A stretch of DNA of 45,612 nucleotides, from NCBI RefSeq assembly GCF_000497245.1, contig NZ_AWTC01000013.1, forward strand, positions 49,816 through 95,427, in the 5' to 3' direction. Numbering within the stretch: position 1 is the first letter of the stretch; each line of letters opens with the position of its first letter. This DNA comes from Sporolactobacillus laevolacticus DSM 442. GTDB taxonomy: Bacteria > Bacillota > Bacilli > Bacillales > Sporolactobacillaceae. The position numbers and the translations under genes were made by a program. Shown here piece after piece: positions 17,274 through 25,813 of this stretch. Under the pieces are notes generated by a model that saw only the letters and a list, made by a program, of their open reading frames with translations, was not told the DNA's origin and searched no databases.

Positions 17274-18452
17274 TCAGTGAGCATTATTTTTGAAAAGTTC
17301 TTCAACAAACGCTAACAGTTGCTTGTCTGTGCTTTCACCGGAAATCAAAGAAAGACCAATCGGTCGACCGTGATCCATGACAGGAATGGTAACCTGCGGC
17401 AATCCTGAAACACCTGCAATACAGGTCAGCTTCATAGTCTGCGCACGGACTTTTTCACTCTCTTCAAACGATGCGTTACGTTCCGGAGCCGGTCCGTAAG
17501 TGGTCGGAAGAATCAGCAGACTGTCTGATCCAAGCAGATTTCTCATGTCCTGTCGAAACTGTTTTTTGATCTGCACGGCGCGTTCAAAGACTTCATCCCG
17601 CTTCATTTTTGATGCCGCATCAAATCTTCCGGCAATATCCTTGCCGAATTGCGGATGATTTTCTTCAATCCACCGACCATGTGCTTGCCAGGCTTCGACG
17701 CCTTGAATGATGCGAAAGGTCTCCACAAGCTCCGAAAGTGAGGAGAACGGCAAATGGCATTGCTGAACCGTTCGACCGGAAAATAACTTGGATACAGAAT
17801 GATTTAAAGTTGCTTTGACTGTTTCAGAAGAGATCAGTTCCCATGCCTCTTCCAGCATATAAAAATTCCGGTAAGATGATTCTTCTTGAACAGGCAGCAG
17901 ACATTCGCCGACCGCAGCCAGTACATCGGGTTTCTGCGCCATCCAGCCGACCGTGTCAAAGCTCGGCGCCAGGGGAATAACACCATCAAGAGTGATCACA
18001 CCATGGGTGGGGCGGATACCAAAAAGGCCGCAATAGGAAGATGGGATCCGGACTGATCCACCGGTATCGGTACCGATCGCAAAATCGGCTAGCCCAGCTG
18101 CAGCAGCTACTGCAGAGCCACTTGACGAACCGCCGGAGAAAGATTCAGGCAGGTGTGGATTGATGGTCGGCGGGAAATGAATATTGTCTCCTTTCAGGCT
18201 ATACATCAGTTCGTCGGTTACGGTCATACCACGGAGCAACGCCCCATTTTTCAGCAGCTGGTCGACTGCCCAGGCATGTTTCTGTGCGGCAGAATGCGTT
18301 CTTTGCCAGTCCGGATTTCCGGCACTATTGACATGCCCTTTTACAGCGAAAGCATCTTTGACAGCAAAATTCATATGATCAAGCAATCCTTTGCTTGCGG
18401 GTTCAATGTTCATTTCATCCTCGATGAAAGCGCCAAATCGATCTTGCTCCAT
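17274..18452 (-). CDS. Amidase-signature family hydrolase
   Basis: 392 residues from the ATG at 18452, eight bases after AGAGGTGG. The amidase signature is clear: GGSSSGSAVAAAAGLADFAI and GTDTGGSVRIPSSYCGLFG give the cis-Ser/Ser pair, and the Lys lies in the N-terminal region near NFAVKDAFAVKG. It is short for the family and lacks extra domains such as the C-terminal part of allophanate hydrolase. It is the first gene of an operon with OHCU decarboxylase and HIU hydrolase, so the substrate is probably a purine-derived amide or ureide such as oxamate, oxalurate or ureidoglycolate (inference). A generic amidase remains possible. Confidence 0.88.
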   Translation of the reverse strand: MEQDRFGAFIEDEMNIEPASKGLLDHMNFAVKDAFAVKGHVNSAGNPDWQRTHSAAQKHAWAVDQLLKNGALLRGMTVTDELMYSLKGDNIHFPPTINPHLPESFSGGSSSGSAVAAAAGLADFAIGTDTGGSVRIPSSYCGLFGIRPTHGVITLDGVIPLAPSFDTVGWMAQKPDVLAAVGECLLPVQEESSYRNFYMLEEAWELISSETVKATLNHSVSKLFSGRTVQQCHLPFSSLSELVETFRIIQGVEAWQAHGRWIEENHPQFGKDIAGRFDAASKMKRDEVFERAVQIKKQFRQDMRNLLGSDSLLILPTTYGPAPERNASFEESEKVRAQTMKLTCIAGVSGLPQVTIPVMDHGRPIGLSLISGESTDKQLLAFVEELFKNNAH

Positions 18453-18764
18453 TTTTACGACCACCTCTTTTTATCATAATTTTTTGAAAAAAGCTCTTCA
18501 TCATTATACTGCAAAATCATCTAATACTAAATTAACTCACGCCAGCAGCCTAGGTCATGAACAAATAGTACAAAAAGCTACCTCGTTATTTGGTTAAATT
18601 GTTTATTTCATCCATCCAAAATGATCATCCCATCGTTCTTCTAGTGAATTTGAATAATAAAAACAAGAAAATTTAGATATATCGCAATTGATCTATATGT
18701 ACGAAAATTATACTATAAATATAAATGATGTAACAAAACTTCACATCAAAGGAGTTGTGCGGCC
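18453..18764. promoter_or_regulatory. Divergent control region between the amidase operon and the flavoprotein gene
   Basis: 312 bp, A/T-rich, no gene. TTGGTTAA at 18590-18597 is a perfect copy of the B. subtilis PucR box core, but the flanking bases fit poorly. A TnrA/GlnR-like dyad lies at 18729-18745. A TACTATAAAT stretch near 18712 could be a -10 for the flavoprotein. Confidence 0.45.
18729..18745 (+). promoter_or_regulatory. TnrA/GlnR-like box before the flavoprotein gene
   Basis: TGTAACAAAACTTCACA matches all fixed positions of TGTNA-N7-TNACA. It lies 20 bp before the start codon and overlaps the ribosome binding region, a position that suits repression rather than activation. Confidence 0.45.
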
Positions 18765-20177
18765 GTGAGTCTGGAAGCGTTGAACGAACGAGTGAAACAA
18801 GATCTTTCTTATCTTGTTATGGATAGTCCGGATTGGGTTCGTCCGGTCAGCCATCCTGACGGCCATGTCTATGACGCGGTGATTGTCGGCGGTGGCCAAT
18901 GCGGCCTGGGTATTGCGTTCGGCCTCCTGCGTGAACGCATTTCCAATATTCTGGTCATTGATGAAAATGAGGAAGGCTTAGAGGGACCGTGGGTGACTTA
19001 CGCCCGCATGATAACATTAAGAACACCGAAACAGCTGACCCCTCTCGATTTTGGAATCCCATCTCTGACTTTCCGCTCCTGGTGGGAAGCGCAGTTTGGA
19101 GAGCAAAGCTGGGAAGCTATCGACAAAATCCCGCGCGGCGACTGGATGAACTATTTACGCTGGTACCGAAAAGTTCTCGGTCTCCCATTAAGAAATCAAG
19201 TAAAATTAAATGAAATCGAACCGTCGAAAGATGGTATTTACCGTCTGCGCGTCAGTGGGGATGGTACACGATCCGGAACACTGCTTGCCCGCAAAGTAAT
19301 CTTGTCGACTGGCATTCAGGGTGGAGGAAAATGGTATATTCCGCCGATGATTACGGAAAAGCTGCCGAAGAAACGCTATGCGCACACTTCTGAACTCATT
19401 GATTTTGATCGATTAAAAGGAAAGAAGATTGCTATTTTAGGCGGAGGCGCTTCCGCTTTCGATAATGCTAATTTCGCTCTGACAAAGGGTGCTGCTGAGG
19501 TTCATGTCTTCGTAAGGCGCAAAGAACTGCCGCGTGTCAATCCGATCCGCCAACTGGAGCCGTCCGGCCTGATTGAGCATTTTCATATGCTTGCCGATGC
19601 GGAAAAATATGCGATCATGGCTCATTTTTTCAAGCTAAATCAGCCGCCGACTAATGACATGTTCGCACGCGCATCTTCATGGCCAGGATTCCGGCTGCAT
19701 CTTGGTTCGCCTTGGCTCGACGTGGTGGATTCTGGCGACTCAGCATCAGTGAAGACCCCTCAGGGTACTTTCACTTTTGATTTTCTGATTATCAGCACCG
19801 GTCTTCGCACTGATCCCGCCCTTCGTCCGGAATTGAAACTTGTCGAAAGCCACATCGCCCGCTGGAGTGATCGGTACAATGCCCCTGAAGAAATTAAAAA
19901 TCCTGTCTTAGATGCACATCCCTACCTCAGTCCCGGCTTCTCGTTATTAAGCCGCGATGAAGAGGGCAAAAAACTGCTTCATGGTCTTTTTGCTTTTAAC
20001 TATTCGGCAATGATCAGTTGCGGTCTTTCCGCTTCTGCGCTATCCGGAATGAAATACAGCTTGCCGAGAATTGCACAAGCTGTTGCCGATGAGCTTTTTT
20101 CTGATGACCGCAATGACCATATAAAGAACTTTTTTTCGTATGATGAACCTGAATTTGTTGGAAACGATAACAGATGA
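18765..20177 (+). CDS. FAD/NAD(P)H-dependent monooxygenase-like flavoprotein
   Basis: 470 residues from a GTG at 18765, ten bases after AAAGGAG. The FAD-binding Rossmann motif is near residues 37-50 (YDAVIVGGGQCGLGIA). A second dinucleotide motif lies near residue 225 (KIAILGGGASAFDNA), as in flavin-containing (class B) monooxygenases, and DFLIISTGLRTDP is the C-terminal FAD/NADP contact. It differs from HpxO-type urate hydroxylases, which have a single Rossmann motif. It is divergent from the amidase-uraD-hiuH operon. It may oxidise a purine, or act as the reductase for the Rieske/ferredoxin pair; neither is shown. A bidirectional terminator follows. Confidence 0.85.
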   Translation: MSLEALNERVKQDLSYLVMDSPDWVRPVSHPDGHVYDAVIVGGGQCGLGIAFGLLRERISNILVIDENEEGLEGPWVTYARMITLRTPKQLTPLDFGIPSLTFRSWWEAQFGEQSWEAIDKIPRGDWMNYLRWYRKVLGLPLRNQVKLNEIEPSKDGIYRLRVSGDGTRSGTLLARKVILSTGIQGGGKWYIPPMITEKLPKKRYAHTSELIDFDRLKGKKIAILGGGASAFDNANFALTKGAAEVHVFVRRKELPRVNPIRQLEPSGLIEHFHMLADAEKYAIMAHFFKLNQPPTNDMFARASSWPGFRLHLGSPWLDVVDSGDSASVKTPQGTFTFDFLIISTGLRTDPALRPELKLVESHIARWSDRYNAPEEIKNPVLDAHPYLSPGFSLLSRDEEGKKLLHGLFAFNYSAMISCGLSASALSGMKYSLPRIAQAVADELFSDDRNDHIKNFFSYDEPEFVGNDNR

Positions 20178-20194
20178 AACGATAACCATGCAGT

Positions 20195-20242
20195 AAAAAG
20201 GTGGCTCGAAATTCTTTAATGAATCTCGAGCCACCTTTTTTG
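20195..20242. terminator. Bidirectional terminator between the flavoprotein gene and sacA
   Basis: A long perfect stem, AAAAGGTGGCTCGA against TCGAGCCACCTTTT, with A and T runs on the two sides. It ends both convergent units. Confidence 0.92.
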
Positions 20243-20293
20243 ACGTACTTACTCAGTTAAAGTTTTGTGTTCTTCACGTACAGAGAATCTATT

Positions 20294-21751
20294 TTATTTG
20301 TTTTCGAAATTTAGCCCGATGTTTTCCAATCTCCAGACATTTAATCTGGTCATCCGGACATCCCCTTCATTTGAGAATAAGCGAACACCTTCGTTCTTCT
20401 CAGTAGGATATATACGGCTGGTCATTACTGTTTCGCCATCATTAGCAAAGACTTCTACCGATGACCGATCAAGATAGATATGCAGCCTGAGCCGTTCACT
20501 TTTTGGAAGTGCGGTCTGACGCACACCGCCAACTCCCGTGCCACTTTTGGTTCGATCCAATATCAGTTTTTCTTCTTTAAGATCGTAGCGGATCACAGTC
20601 TCTTCAGTCTCACCGACACGAAGATTGATGCCAAAGTCAAAGGCTTCAACTAAGGTTGTGTCAAATTCAACCTCGATTTCAAGCAGTTCGTCCGTTAATT
20701 CATGATAAGTTTTTTCTCCTGAGATGTATTCATTTTCAACGCTTAGAAGTTTGTTCTTCCGTAATTTTTTCAATTCTTCTACCGGTGTCATCCGAATTTT
20801 GCCATCGGCGGCAAGTGTTAGTTCACGCGGAAGTGTCAGCGCACCTGCCCATCCTTCTTCCTGTTCCGGCATTAAAGACTCCCACATGTCCATCCAGGCA
20901 AAAGCGATACGACGTCCTTGATCATCCTGAAATGTCTGAACTGCATAAAAGTCATGGCCTTTATCCAGTTCATTGAATGAGCCATGAGAGAAATCAAAGC
21001 ATTCATCATCGAAATGACCGACAAAGTAACCTGTCTGGTGCAAATTTTGGTAACAATCGTCTTCTGGCTCAATTCCTTGCGGGGATTTGAGTTCAAAAAA
21101 GTCCGGGCATTCCCACATGTACCCCTGATTACCTTCACTTTGCGCAATCCCTCCGAGATATGTCCAAGTTCTCAGATCACTCGAACGATAAAGAACGACT
21201 TTGCCAATATGGTTTTTTGTTGTTCCGGCAATCAGATACCAGAAATCGTTATGGCGCCAAACCTTCGGATCACGAAAATCGCCAGATCCTTCTTCCGGAT
21301 AAGAAGCAATGACCGGATTATTCGAATCCTTTGTGAATTGAATGCCGTCCCTGCTGACCGCCAGGCATTGGACTTGATCAGCCAGCGATTTTTCTTTATC
21401 CAGATAACGATGTCCTGTATAAATCAAGCACAATTCACCTTCATCTTCTACAGCGCTTCCTGAAAAGCAACCGTCACGGTCATATGTATCGCCTGGAACG
21501 AGTGCGATCGGATAGTACTTCCAGTGGACTAAGTCATGGCTCGCCACATGCCCCCAATGCATCGGGCCCCATTCAACACCATATGGATAATGCTGAAAAA
21601 ATACATGGTAATTTCCTTTGTACTGAATGAGCCCGTTTGGGTCATTAATCCACCCAGATGGTGCCATGATATGGTACCCGAGTCTCCATCTTTTTGCTGT
21701 TTGAGTTTCGTTATCTACCTTCGTGTTGGTCTGCTGGTTTTCAAGAGCCAT
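20294..21751 (-). CDS. sacA: Sucrose-6-phosphate hydrolase (GH32)
   Basis: 485 residues. GH32 signatures: the nucleophile motif GWINDPNGLIQYKG near residue 33, the transition-state RDP motif in GDFRDPKVW, and the acid/base in MWECPDFF. The C-terminal beta-sandwich includes LHIYLDRSSVEVFANDGE. It lacks a signal peptide, so it acts on intracellular sucrose 6-phosphate (or fructo-oligosaccharides) to give glucose 6-phosphate and fructose. The start ATG follows CGGAGTG. No sucrose PTS gene is adjacent. A perfect 15-bp inverted repeat lies 55 bp upstream and may be its operator. Confidence 0.93.
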   Translation of the reverse strand: MALENQQTNTKVDNETQTAKRWRLGYHIMAPSGWINDPNGLIQYKGNYHVFFQHYPYGVEWGPMHWGHVASHDLVHWKYYPIALVPGDTYDRDGCFSGSAVEDEGELCLIYTGHRYLDKEKSLADQVQCLAVSRDGIQFTKDSNNPVIASYPEEGSGDFRDPKVWRHNDFWYLIAGTTKNHIGKVVLYRSSDLRTWTYLGGIAQSEGNQGYMWECPDFFELKSPQGIEPEDDCYQNLHQTGYFVGHFDDECFDFSHGSFNELDKGHDFYAVQTFQDDQGRRIAFAWMDMWESLMPEQEEGWAGALTLPRELTLAADGKIRMTPVEELKKLRKNKLLSVENEYISGEKTYHELTDELLEIEVEFDTTLVEAFDFGINLRVGETEETVIRYDLKEEKLILDRTKSGTGVGGVRQTALPKSERLRLHIYLDRSSVEVFANDGETVMTSRIYPTEKNEGVRLFSNEGDVRMTRLNVWRLENIGLNFENK

Positions 21752-22034
21752 ATTTACACTCCGTTCTGAAAATAATCAACGTTTTCTTCATTTTTTTGCC
21801 TTTTTAATCGGTGTATTGTCAACCGGATGACAATACACCGATTACATAAATAATGCTTATTTCCCTTTTATTATGCCTGAATGACAGCAATCATGCCAGC
21901 AGCAAAGTGGTGTCGTGTATGATTCGCGTTTAACGTAAATATTTCATATAATTGACACATATGTACAGTTCGACAGCACCTAGTGTCTAATTAAAAGGAT
22001 ATTTAATAGAAAAAAGAACATACGGAGGATAAAC
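21752..22034. other. Divergent intergenic region between sacA and the DrrA-like gene
   Basis: 283 bp, no gene. It contains the inverted repeat at 21806-21843. For the plus strand, TTGACA near 21952 and TATAAT near 21947 are promoter-like but do not pair at the right spacing. Confidence 0.45.
21806..21843. repeat. Perfect 15-bp inverted repeat between sacA and the ABC exporter genes
   Basis: AATCGGTGTATTGTC, an 8-base spacer and GACAATACACCGATT. Neither strand has a U-tract after it, so it is not an ordinary terminator. An operator for sacA or for the exporter is the likely use. Confidence 0.6.
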
Positions 22035-23030
22035 ATGAATAACGACACGTATAGTCAAAACCAGCCGCTTGCTGTTGAGGCTTCCGGCTTGGTTAAGGTA
22101 TTCGGCAAGCAACATGCTGTAGACGGCGTTGATTTAGCAATTCCTCAAGGAACGGTCTACGGTTTTCTCGGTCCGAACGGTGCCGGGAAGACAACGACAA
22201 TAAAGATGCTGGCAACGTTACTGAGGCCGGATGAAGGACAAGCACGGGTCATGGGCCATGATTTACTTAAAGAACCCGATGCAGTTCGCAATCGGGTCAG
22301 CCTGACCGGCCAATTCGCATCGATCGATGAAGATCTGTCCGGAATAGAAAATCTCATCTTGATTGCTCGGCTCATGGGGTATTCCTGGCGTACATCCAAA
22401 AAAAGAGCATCCGAACTTCTAGATGCTTTCGGACTTCTGGATGCGGCAAAACGCCAAGTTAAGAAATATTCGGGCGGCATGCGCCGACGGATCGATATCG
22501 CTGCCAGCATGGTGGTCCGGCCGGATTTGTTGTTTCTCGATGAACCGACAACAGGGCTTGATCCGCGCAGCCGGAATCAGATTTGGGATATTGTCCGGGC
22601 ATTAGTCGGCACCGGAACCACCGTCCTTCTGACGACACAATACCTCGATGAAGCCGATCAGCTCGCCGACCGAATCGCCGTCATTGACCATGGAAAGATT
22701 ATAGCCGAAGGGACAAGCGGTGAACTGAAAGCTTCCGTTGGCTCTGGTGTGCTTCATGTCCGGCTTCTTGATCCTGCAATGCGTGCCGAGGCGCAAAAGC
22801 TTTTGATTGAAGTTCTTGACACTCCGGTGCATCTTTCCTCAGATCCTGCCGCTTTATCCGCACAGCTCTCTGAAACGAACCGGGCAGCTCAGGCGCTTAA
22901 TGCTCTCGACGCGAAACACATCAAGGTCAGTGAATTTTCACTTGGACAGCCAAGCCTTGACGAAGTGTTTCTGACGCTGACCGGCAAACCGGCTGATAAC
23001 ACGGACAAGAAAGAAGGTGTCAGGGAATGA
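22035..23030 (+). CDS. ABC transporter ATP-binding protein, DrrA type
   Basis: 331 residues. Walker [10 protein letters not shown] near residue 50, signature [13 protein letters not shown], Walker [16 protein letters not shown], then a switch histidine replaced in [17 protein letters not shown] as usual for this family. The C-terminal extension of about 90 residues is typical of DrrA-like exporters of daunorubicin and other lipophilic drugs. The start ATG follows ACGGAGG. It overlaps the permease gene by four bases (ATGA), so the two form one exporter. The substrate is unknown; an antibiotic or lipid is usual for the class. Confidence 0.93.
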   Translation: MNNDTYSQNQPLAVEASGLVKVFGKQHAVDGVDLAIPQGTVYGFLGPNGAGKTTTIKMLATLLRPDEGQARVMGHDLLKEPDAVRNRVSLTGQFASIDEDLSGIENLILIARLMGYSWRTSKKRASELLDAFGLLDAAKRQVKKYSGGMRRRIDIAASMVVRPDLLFLDEPTTGLDPRSRNQIWDIVRALVGTGTTVLLTTQYLDEADQLADRIAVIDHGKIIAEGTSGELKASVGSGVLHVRLLDPAMRAEAQKLLIEVLDTPVHLSSDPAALSAQLSETNRAAQALNALDAKHIKVSEFSLGQPSLDEVFLTLTGKPADNTDKKEGVRE

Positions 23031-23857
23031 GCACAGAAAATGCGCAAACAAAACAAGATAAAATGAAAAGCGCGCTTGTGGAGCAATCGAGACCTGCACG
23101 GCCAAACGGGTTGATTACCTCGCTAACTTTTGCTTGGCGGGCACTTTTAAAAATCAAATATGTGCCTGAACAATTGCTCGATGTCACCTTTTTCCCCGTG
23201 ATGTTTACGTTGATGTTTACCTATCTGTTCGGCGGTGCGCTCGCCGGATCAACCAATGAGTACTTGCAGTTCCTGCTCCCAGGTATCCTTGTTCAAACGG
23301 TTGTCTTCACAACCGTTTATACCGGAGTCGCCTTGAATACCGACATTTCACAAGGAACATTCGATCGATTCCGCTCGCTTCCAATCTGGAGCCCGTCACC
23401 GCTCGTGGGCGCACTGATCGCGGATGCTTTCCGTTACACCATTGCCTCAATCATTGTCATTATTCTTGGGCTAGTTCTCGGATTCCGTCCATCAGGCGGG
23501 ATCATTGGTATTGTGCTCGGTATCGTGCTGATCCTTATTTTCGCTTTCAGTCTCTCTTGGATTTTCACTGTAATCGGTCTGCTTCTGCAAACGCCGAAAT
23601 CCGTAATGGGCATCAGCATGACGCTTCTTTTTCCATTCACATTCGCGAGCAACATCTTTGTCGATCCGGCAACCATGCCTTCCTGGCTGCGCGCATTCGT
23701 CAATGCCAATCCGGTATCAATACTGACAACCGCTGTTCGCGGGCTGATGCGTGGACGCGCATCAGTCGGTGAAATGGGTTTAGTCCTGCTTTCTTCTGCT
23801 ATTCTCATTATCATTTTTGCGCCGATTACGATGTACCTTTACCGGAATAAAAGATAA
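23027..23857 (+). CDS. ABC-2 type transporter permease, DrrB type
   Basis: 276 residues with six hydrophobic segments and the ABC-2 pattern: [30 protein letters not shown], then [21 protein letters not shown] and the late [19 protein letters not shown], which is characteristic of DrrB permeases. It pairs with the ATPase that it overlaps by four bases. Expected to sit in the cytoplasmic membrane as part of a drug or lipid exporter. It is the last gene of the unit and is followed by a GC-rich hairpin. Confidence 0.93.
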   Translation: MSTENAQTKQDKMKSALVEQSRPARPNGLITSLTFAWRALLKIKYVPEQLLDVTFFPVMFTLMFTYLFGGALAGSTNEYLQFLLPGILVQTVVFTTVYTGVALNTDISQGTFDRFRSLPIWSPSPLVGALIADAFRYTIASIIVIILGLVLGFRPSGGIIGIVLGIVLILIFAFSLSWIFTVIGLLLQTPKSVMGISMTLLFPFTFASNIFVDPATMPSWLRAFVNANPVSILTTAVRGLMRGRASVGEMGLVLLSSAILIIIFAPITMYLYRNKR

Positions 23858-23874
23858 CTTATCTCCTATTTAAG

Positions 23875-23899
23875 AAAAACCGGGCAAAAAGCGCCCGGC
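23875..23899 (-). terminator. GC-rich hairpin after the DrrB-like gene
   Basis: CCGGGC (23880-23885) and GCCCGG (23893-23898). A T-run follows only when read on the minus strand; on the plus strand it may act as a weak stop for the exporter transcript. Confidence 0.45.
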
Positions 23900-23944
23900 T
23901 CGTACTCCCGCAAGACGCGGTGGCTGGGCACTAACCTTGACTAC

Positions 23945-24080
23945 GCTCCAATTGCTCGCATCAACAGGTGCGGCCGCGGGCGATCCGTGAGCCTCCTCAG
24001 ACAGGCGGCAATCTGCGGGGTCTCACTTGGCTCGCGATTCCCGCAGGAATCTCGCATCTGCGCGTTTGATCATCAACTTG
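23945..24080 (+). repeat. Dispersed intergenic palindromic repeat, copy B
   Basis: Collinear with copy A at 9544-9680: CTCCAATTGCTC, CCGCGGGCGATCCG, GAGCCTCCTC, CTGCGGGGTCTC, TGGCTC, CCCGCAGGA and TCTCGCA occur in the same order with comparable spacing. Confidence 0.7.
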
Positions 24081-24117
24081 GTTTTGCCAAAAATCGTATA
24101 CTTTCTTTACTTGGAAC

Positions 24118-24151
24118 AAAAAGGATGAGGACACTGTGCCTCATCCTTTTT
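24118..24151. terminator. Bidirectional terminator after the first MFS gene
   Basis: AAAAAGGATGAGG and CCTCATCCTTTTT with an 8-base loop; 13 perfect pairs. Confidence 0.92.
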
Positions 24152-24182
24152 GTTATTCGATTCTTCAAATCACTTGATCTAA

Positions 24183-25475
24183 TTACAAGCTTTCCGTTTG
24201 GCCGGACACCGGTGCTTGTCGTCTATAGAATATCGAAAACATCAGTCCATAAATGATCATGCCCAAAAAGGCGACTGTTCCTAGTACAACGAATGTCCAT
24301 GTATAACCGAACCACACCGTCATCGGTATGGCAATCGGAGCGATCGTTCGGCCAAGTGAAAACCGCAGACCTGCTGCTGCAAAATATTGACCGCGCAGGT
24401 TTTCCGGAGCAAGTTTGGCGATAAAACTGTCCTGTACACCAACGGTCATTAATTCCGCCCACGAGAACAGCACCACTCCACAGAGAAGCAGCCAGACATT
24501 AAGTGTAGATCCCATCAGGATCATTGCAATGCCATAGCAGAATGCAGAGCTCATAAACACGTTGCCTTCACGAAACTTAGTCATCCATTTCGTCACGAGA
24601 ACAGTGAGCAATGAAACACATAATCCATTCATCGAAACCATCATGCTGAACAGATCTTTGCCGCTCACCATGAACTTCCAGTCTCCGAATGAAAGAAGGG
24701 ATTGAAGCGGCACTTTATTCGTTGTATAAACAGCAATCAAAAGGTCGAGCTGCATAAACGTCTGAGCGACAAGCACACCGGCTAATATGTACAGCAAGAA
24801 AATATGATCCGTGAAGATTACTCGATAATCACTGAGCTGATTCTTTAGATGCTGCGTCCAACCTTTTCTAGAATCCGTATCGTTCGATGGCTGAACAGTC
24901 TGAGGAACCGTTTCGTGAATCCAGTGCTGAAGTGCCCAAATCAAGCCGGCACTCACAACCGTACAAACGCTCAAGAATGCAAAACGGTTGTCGAAGAAAA
25001 AGATGGCACCAAGAAGCGGGCCGATCACCACGGTAACATTAATCGACGTGTAGAAAACTGCGAACACGCCTGCACGGTGCTTCTCAGGAACCACATCGGC
25101 AATCATCGCACTGCTCGCCGGCCAATATAGCTGGCCAAACAACCCCAATAGCGAGAAGCTGATAAAGGTTACCCATGGCGAGACAAACCATGGTGAATTC
25201 GCCCAGGCAAAGAAGGCAAAACAAACCGTCTGACCAATTGCGGCGAACACCATCATCCTTTTGCGGCCAAAATGATCGGCGCAATAACCGCCGAAAAGGC
25301 CAATCACTGTTCCGATAATTTGTGAAAAAATCAAGAGATATCCGGACATCTCTTGGCCGAAATGATCGGAAAAGTAAATCGCCATAAAGGGAAAGAACAT
25401 CCAAAAAAGGATATTAAACACTCCCTCGCCAATCAGCCGAACTTTTAAATTAACATCCCAGTCACGCCATTTCAT
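24183..25475 (-). CDS. MFS exporter of DHA1 type with an attenuator leader
   Basis: 430 residues from the ATG at 25475, eight bases after GGTGAGG; the longer frame upstream runs through the terminator hairpin and is not credible. About 12 membrane segments. The loop 2-3 motif appears as GGYCADHFGRKRMM, with a further conserved stretch in SSAMIADVVPEKHRAG. It is probably a multidrug-type proton antiporter in the cytoplasmic membrane; the substrate is unknown. The 5' leader has its own promoter, a 35-codon peptide gene and a terminator with a competing hairpin, which suggests control by ribosome stalling, perhaps on a translation inhibitor (inference). Confidence 0.88.
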   Translation of the reverse strand: MKWRDWDVNLKVRLIGEGVFNILFWMFFPFMAIYFSDHFGQEMSGYLLIFSQIIGTVIGLFGGYCADHFGRKRMMVFAAIGQTVCFAFFAWANSPWFVSPWVTFISFSLLGLFGQLYWPASSAMIADVVPEKHRAGVFAVFYTSINVTVVIGPLLGAIFFFDNRFAFLSVCTVVSAGLIWALQHWIHETVPQTVQPSNDTDSRKGWTQHLKNQLSDYRVIFTDHIFLLYILAGVLVAQTFMQLDLLIAVYTTNKVPLQSLLSFGDWKFMVSGKDLFSMMVSMNGLCVSLLTVLVTKWMTKFREGNVFMSSAFCYGIAMILMGSTLNVWLLLCGVVLFSWAELMTVGVQDSFIAKLAPENLRGQYFAAAGLRFSLGRTIAPIAIPMTVWFGYTWTFVVLGTVAFLGMIIYGLMFSIFYRRQAPVSGQTESL

Positions 25476-25504
25476 CGTTAAAACCTCACCTTCACTGCTC
25501 AAAT

Positions 25505-25552
25505 AAAAAAAGAGTCCGCGCCCGGCATGCATTATGCCAGGCAACAGACTCC
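25505..25552 (-). terminator. Leader terminator (attenuator) before the first MFS gene
   Basis: On the minus strand GGAGTC and GACTC enclose a second stem (GGCAT/ATGCC) and are followed by seven T. It lies between the leader peptide stop and the MFS ribosome binding site. Its 5' arm (AGTCTG, plus-strand 25545-25550) is also complementary to CAGACT at 25564-25569, which gives a mutually exclusive antiterminator hairpin. Confidence 0.75.
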
Positions 25553-25583
25553 TTTCCGTTTAAAGTCTGAAAACACAGCATAA

Positions 25584-25691
25584 CTACGCTTTATGATGAA
25601 CACCCGTCTGGCTTAACGGCAAAACATTTGTGAACACTGAAGCATTCATTTTATCTGTTGCCGGAAAGCTCTTGTCATCATACGTAGCCAT
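25584..25691 (-). CDS. Leader peptide upstream of the MFS exporter
   Basis: 35 residues, starting MATYDDKSF and ending GVHHKA. The ATG at 25691 follows GAGGGTTAGAAC. The gene lies inside the 5' leader of the MFS transcript, between a good promoter and an attenuator. Its stop is only 15 bases before the antiterminator segment, so a ribosome on its last codons would cover that segment. B. subtilis has comparable leaders that induce drug exporters in response to ribosome-targeting antibiotics (for example bmrB). This particular peptide is not one I recognise. No signal or membrane segment is visible. Confidence 0.6.
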   Translation of the reverse strand: MATYDDKSFPATDKMNASVFTNVLPLSQTGVHHKA

Positions 25692-25724
25692 GTTCTAACC
25701 CTCATTTTCTATAAAAATAAACCT

Positions 25725-25753
25725 ACTATAGTAAACCATTCATCACGTTGCAA
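25725..25753 (-). promoter_or_regulatory. SigA-type promoter of the leader peptide/MFS transcript
   Basis: Minus strand: TTGCAA (25753-25748), 17 bp spacer, TATAGT (25730-25725). It lies about 35 bp upstream of the leader ATG. Confidence 0.65.
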
Positions 25754-25813
25754 TTTTTATGCCCTATACATTTTAACCGAATGACAATCAGAACGTCAAT
25801 CAAGGCTACTGCT

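Larger units (their letters stand above)
23858..24182. other. Intergenic region with repeat copy B between two hairpins
   Basis: 325 bp, no gene. It contains a GC-rich hairpin, the dispersed repeat copy B and a bidirectional terminator. Confidence 0.6.

Noticed and set aside
18590-18597. TTGGTTAA as proof of a PucR box
   Set aside because: The same 8-mer or its complement also occurs inside the DrrA-like gene, the transposase and other non-purine DNA, so alone it is not specific; kept only as a note in the region entry.
20984-21463. 159-codon plus-strand frame opposite sacA
   Set aside because: Antisense shadow; the sacA frame carries all GH32 motifs.
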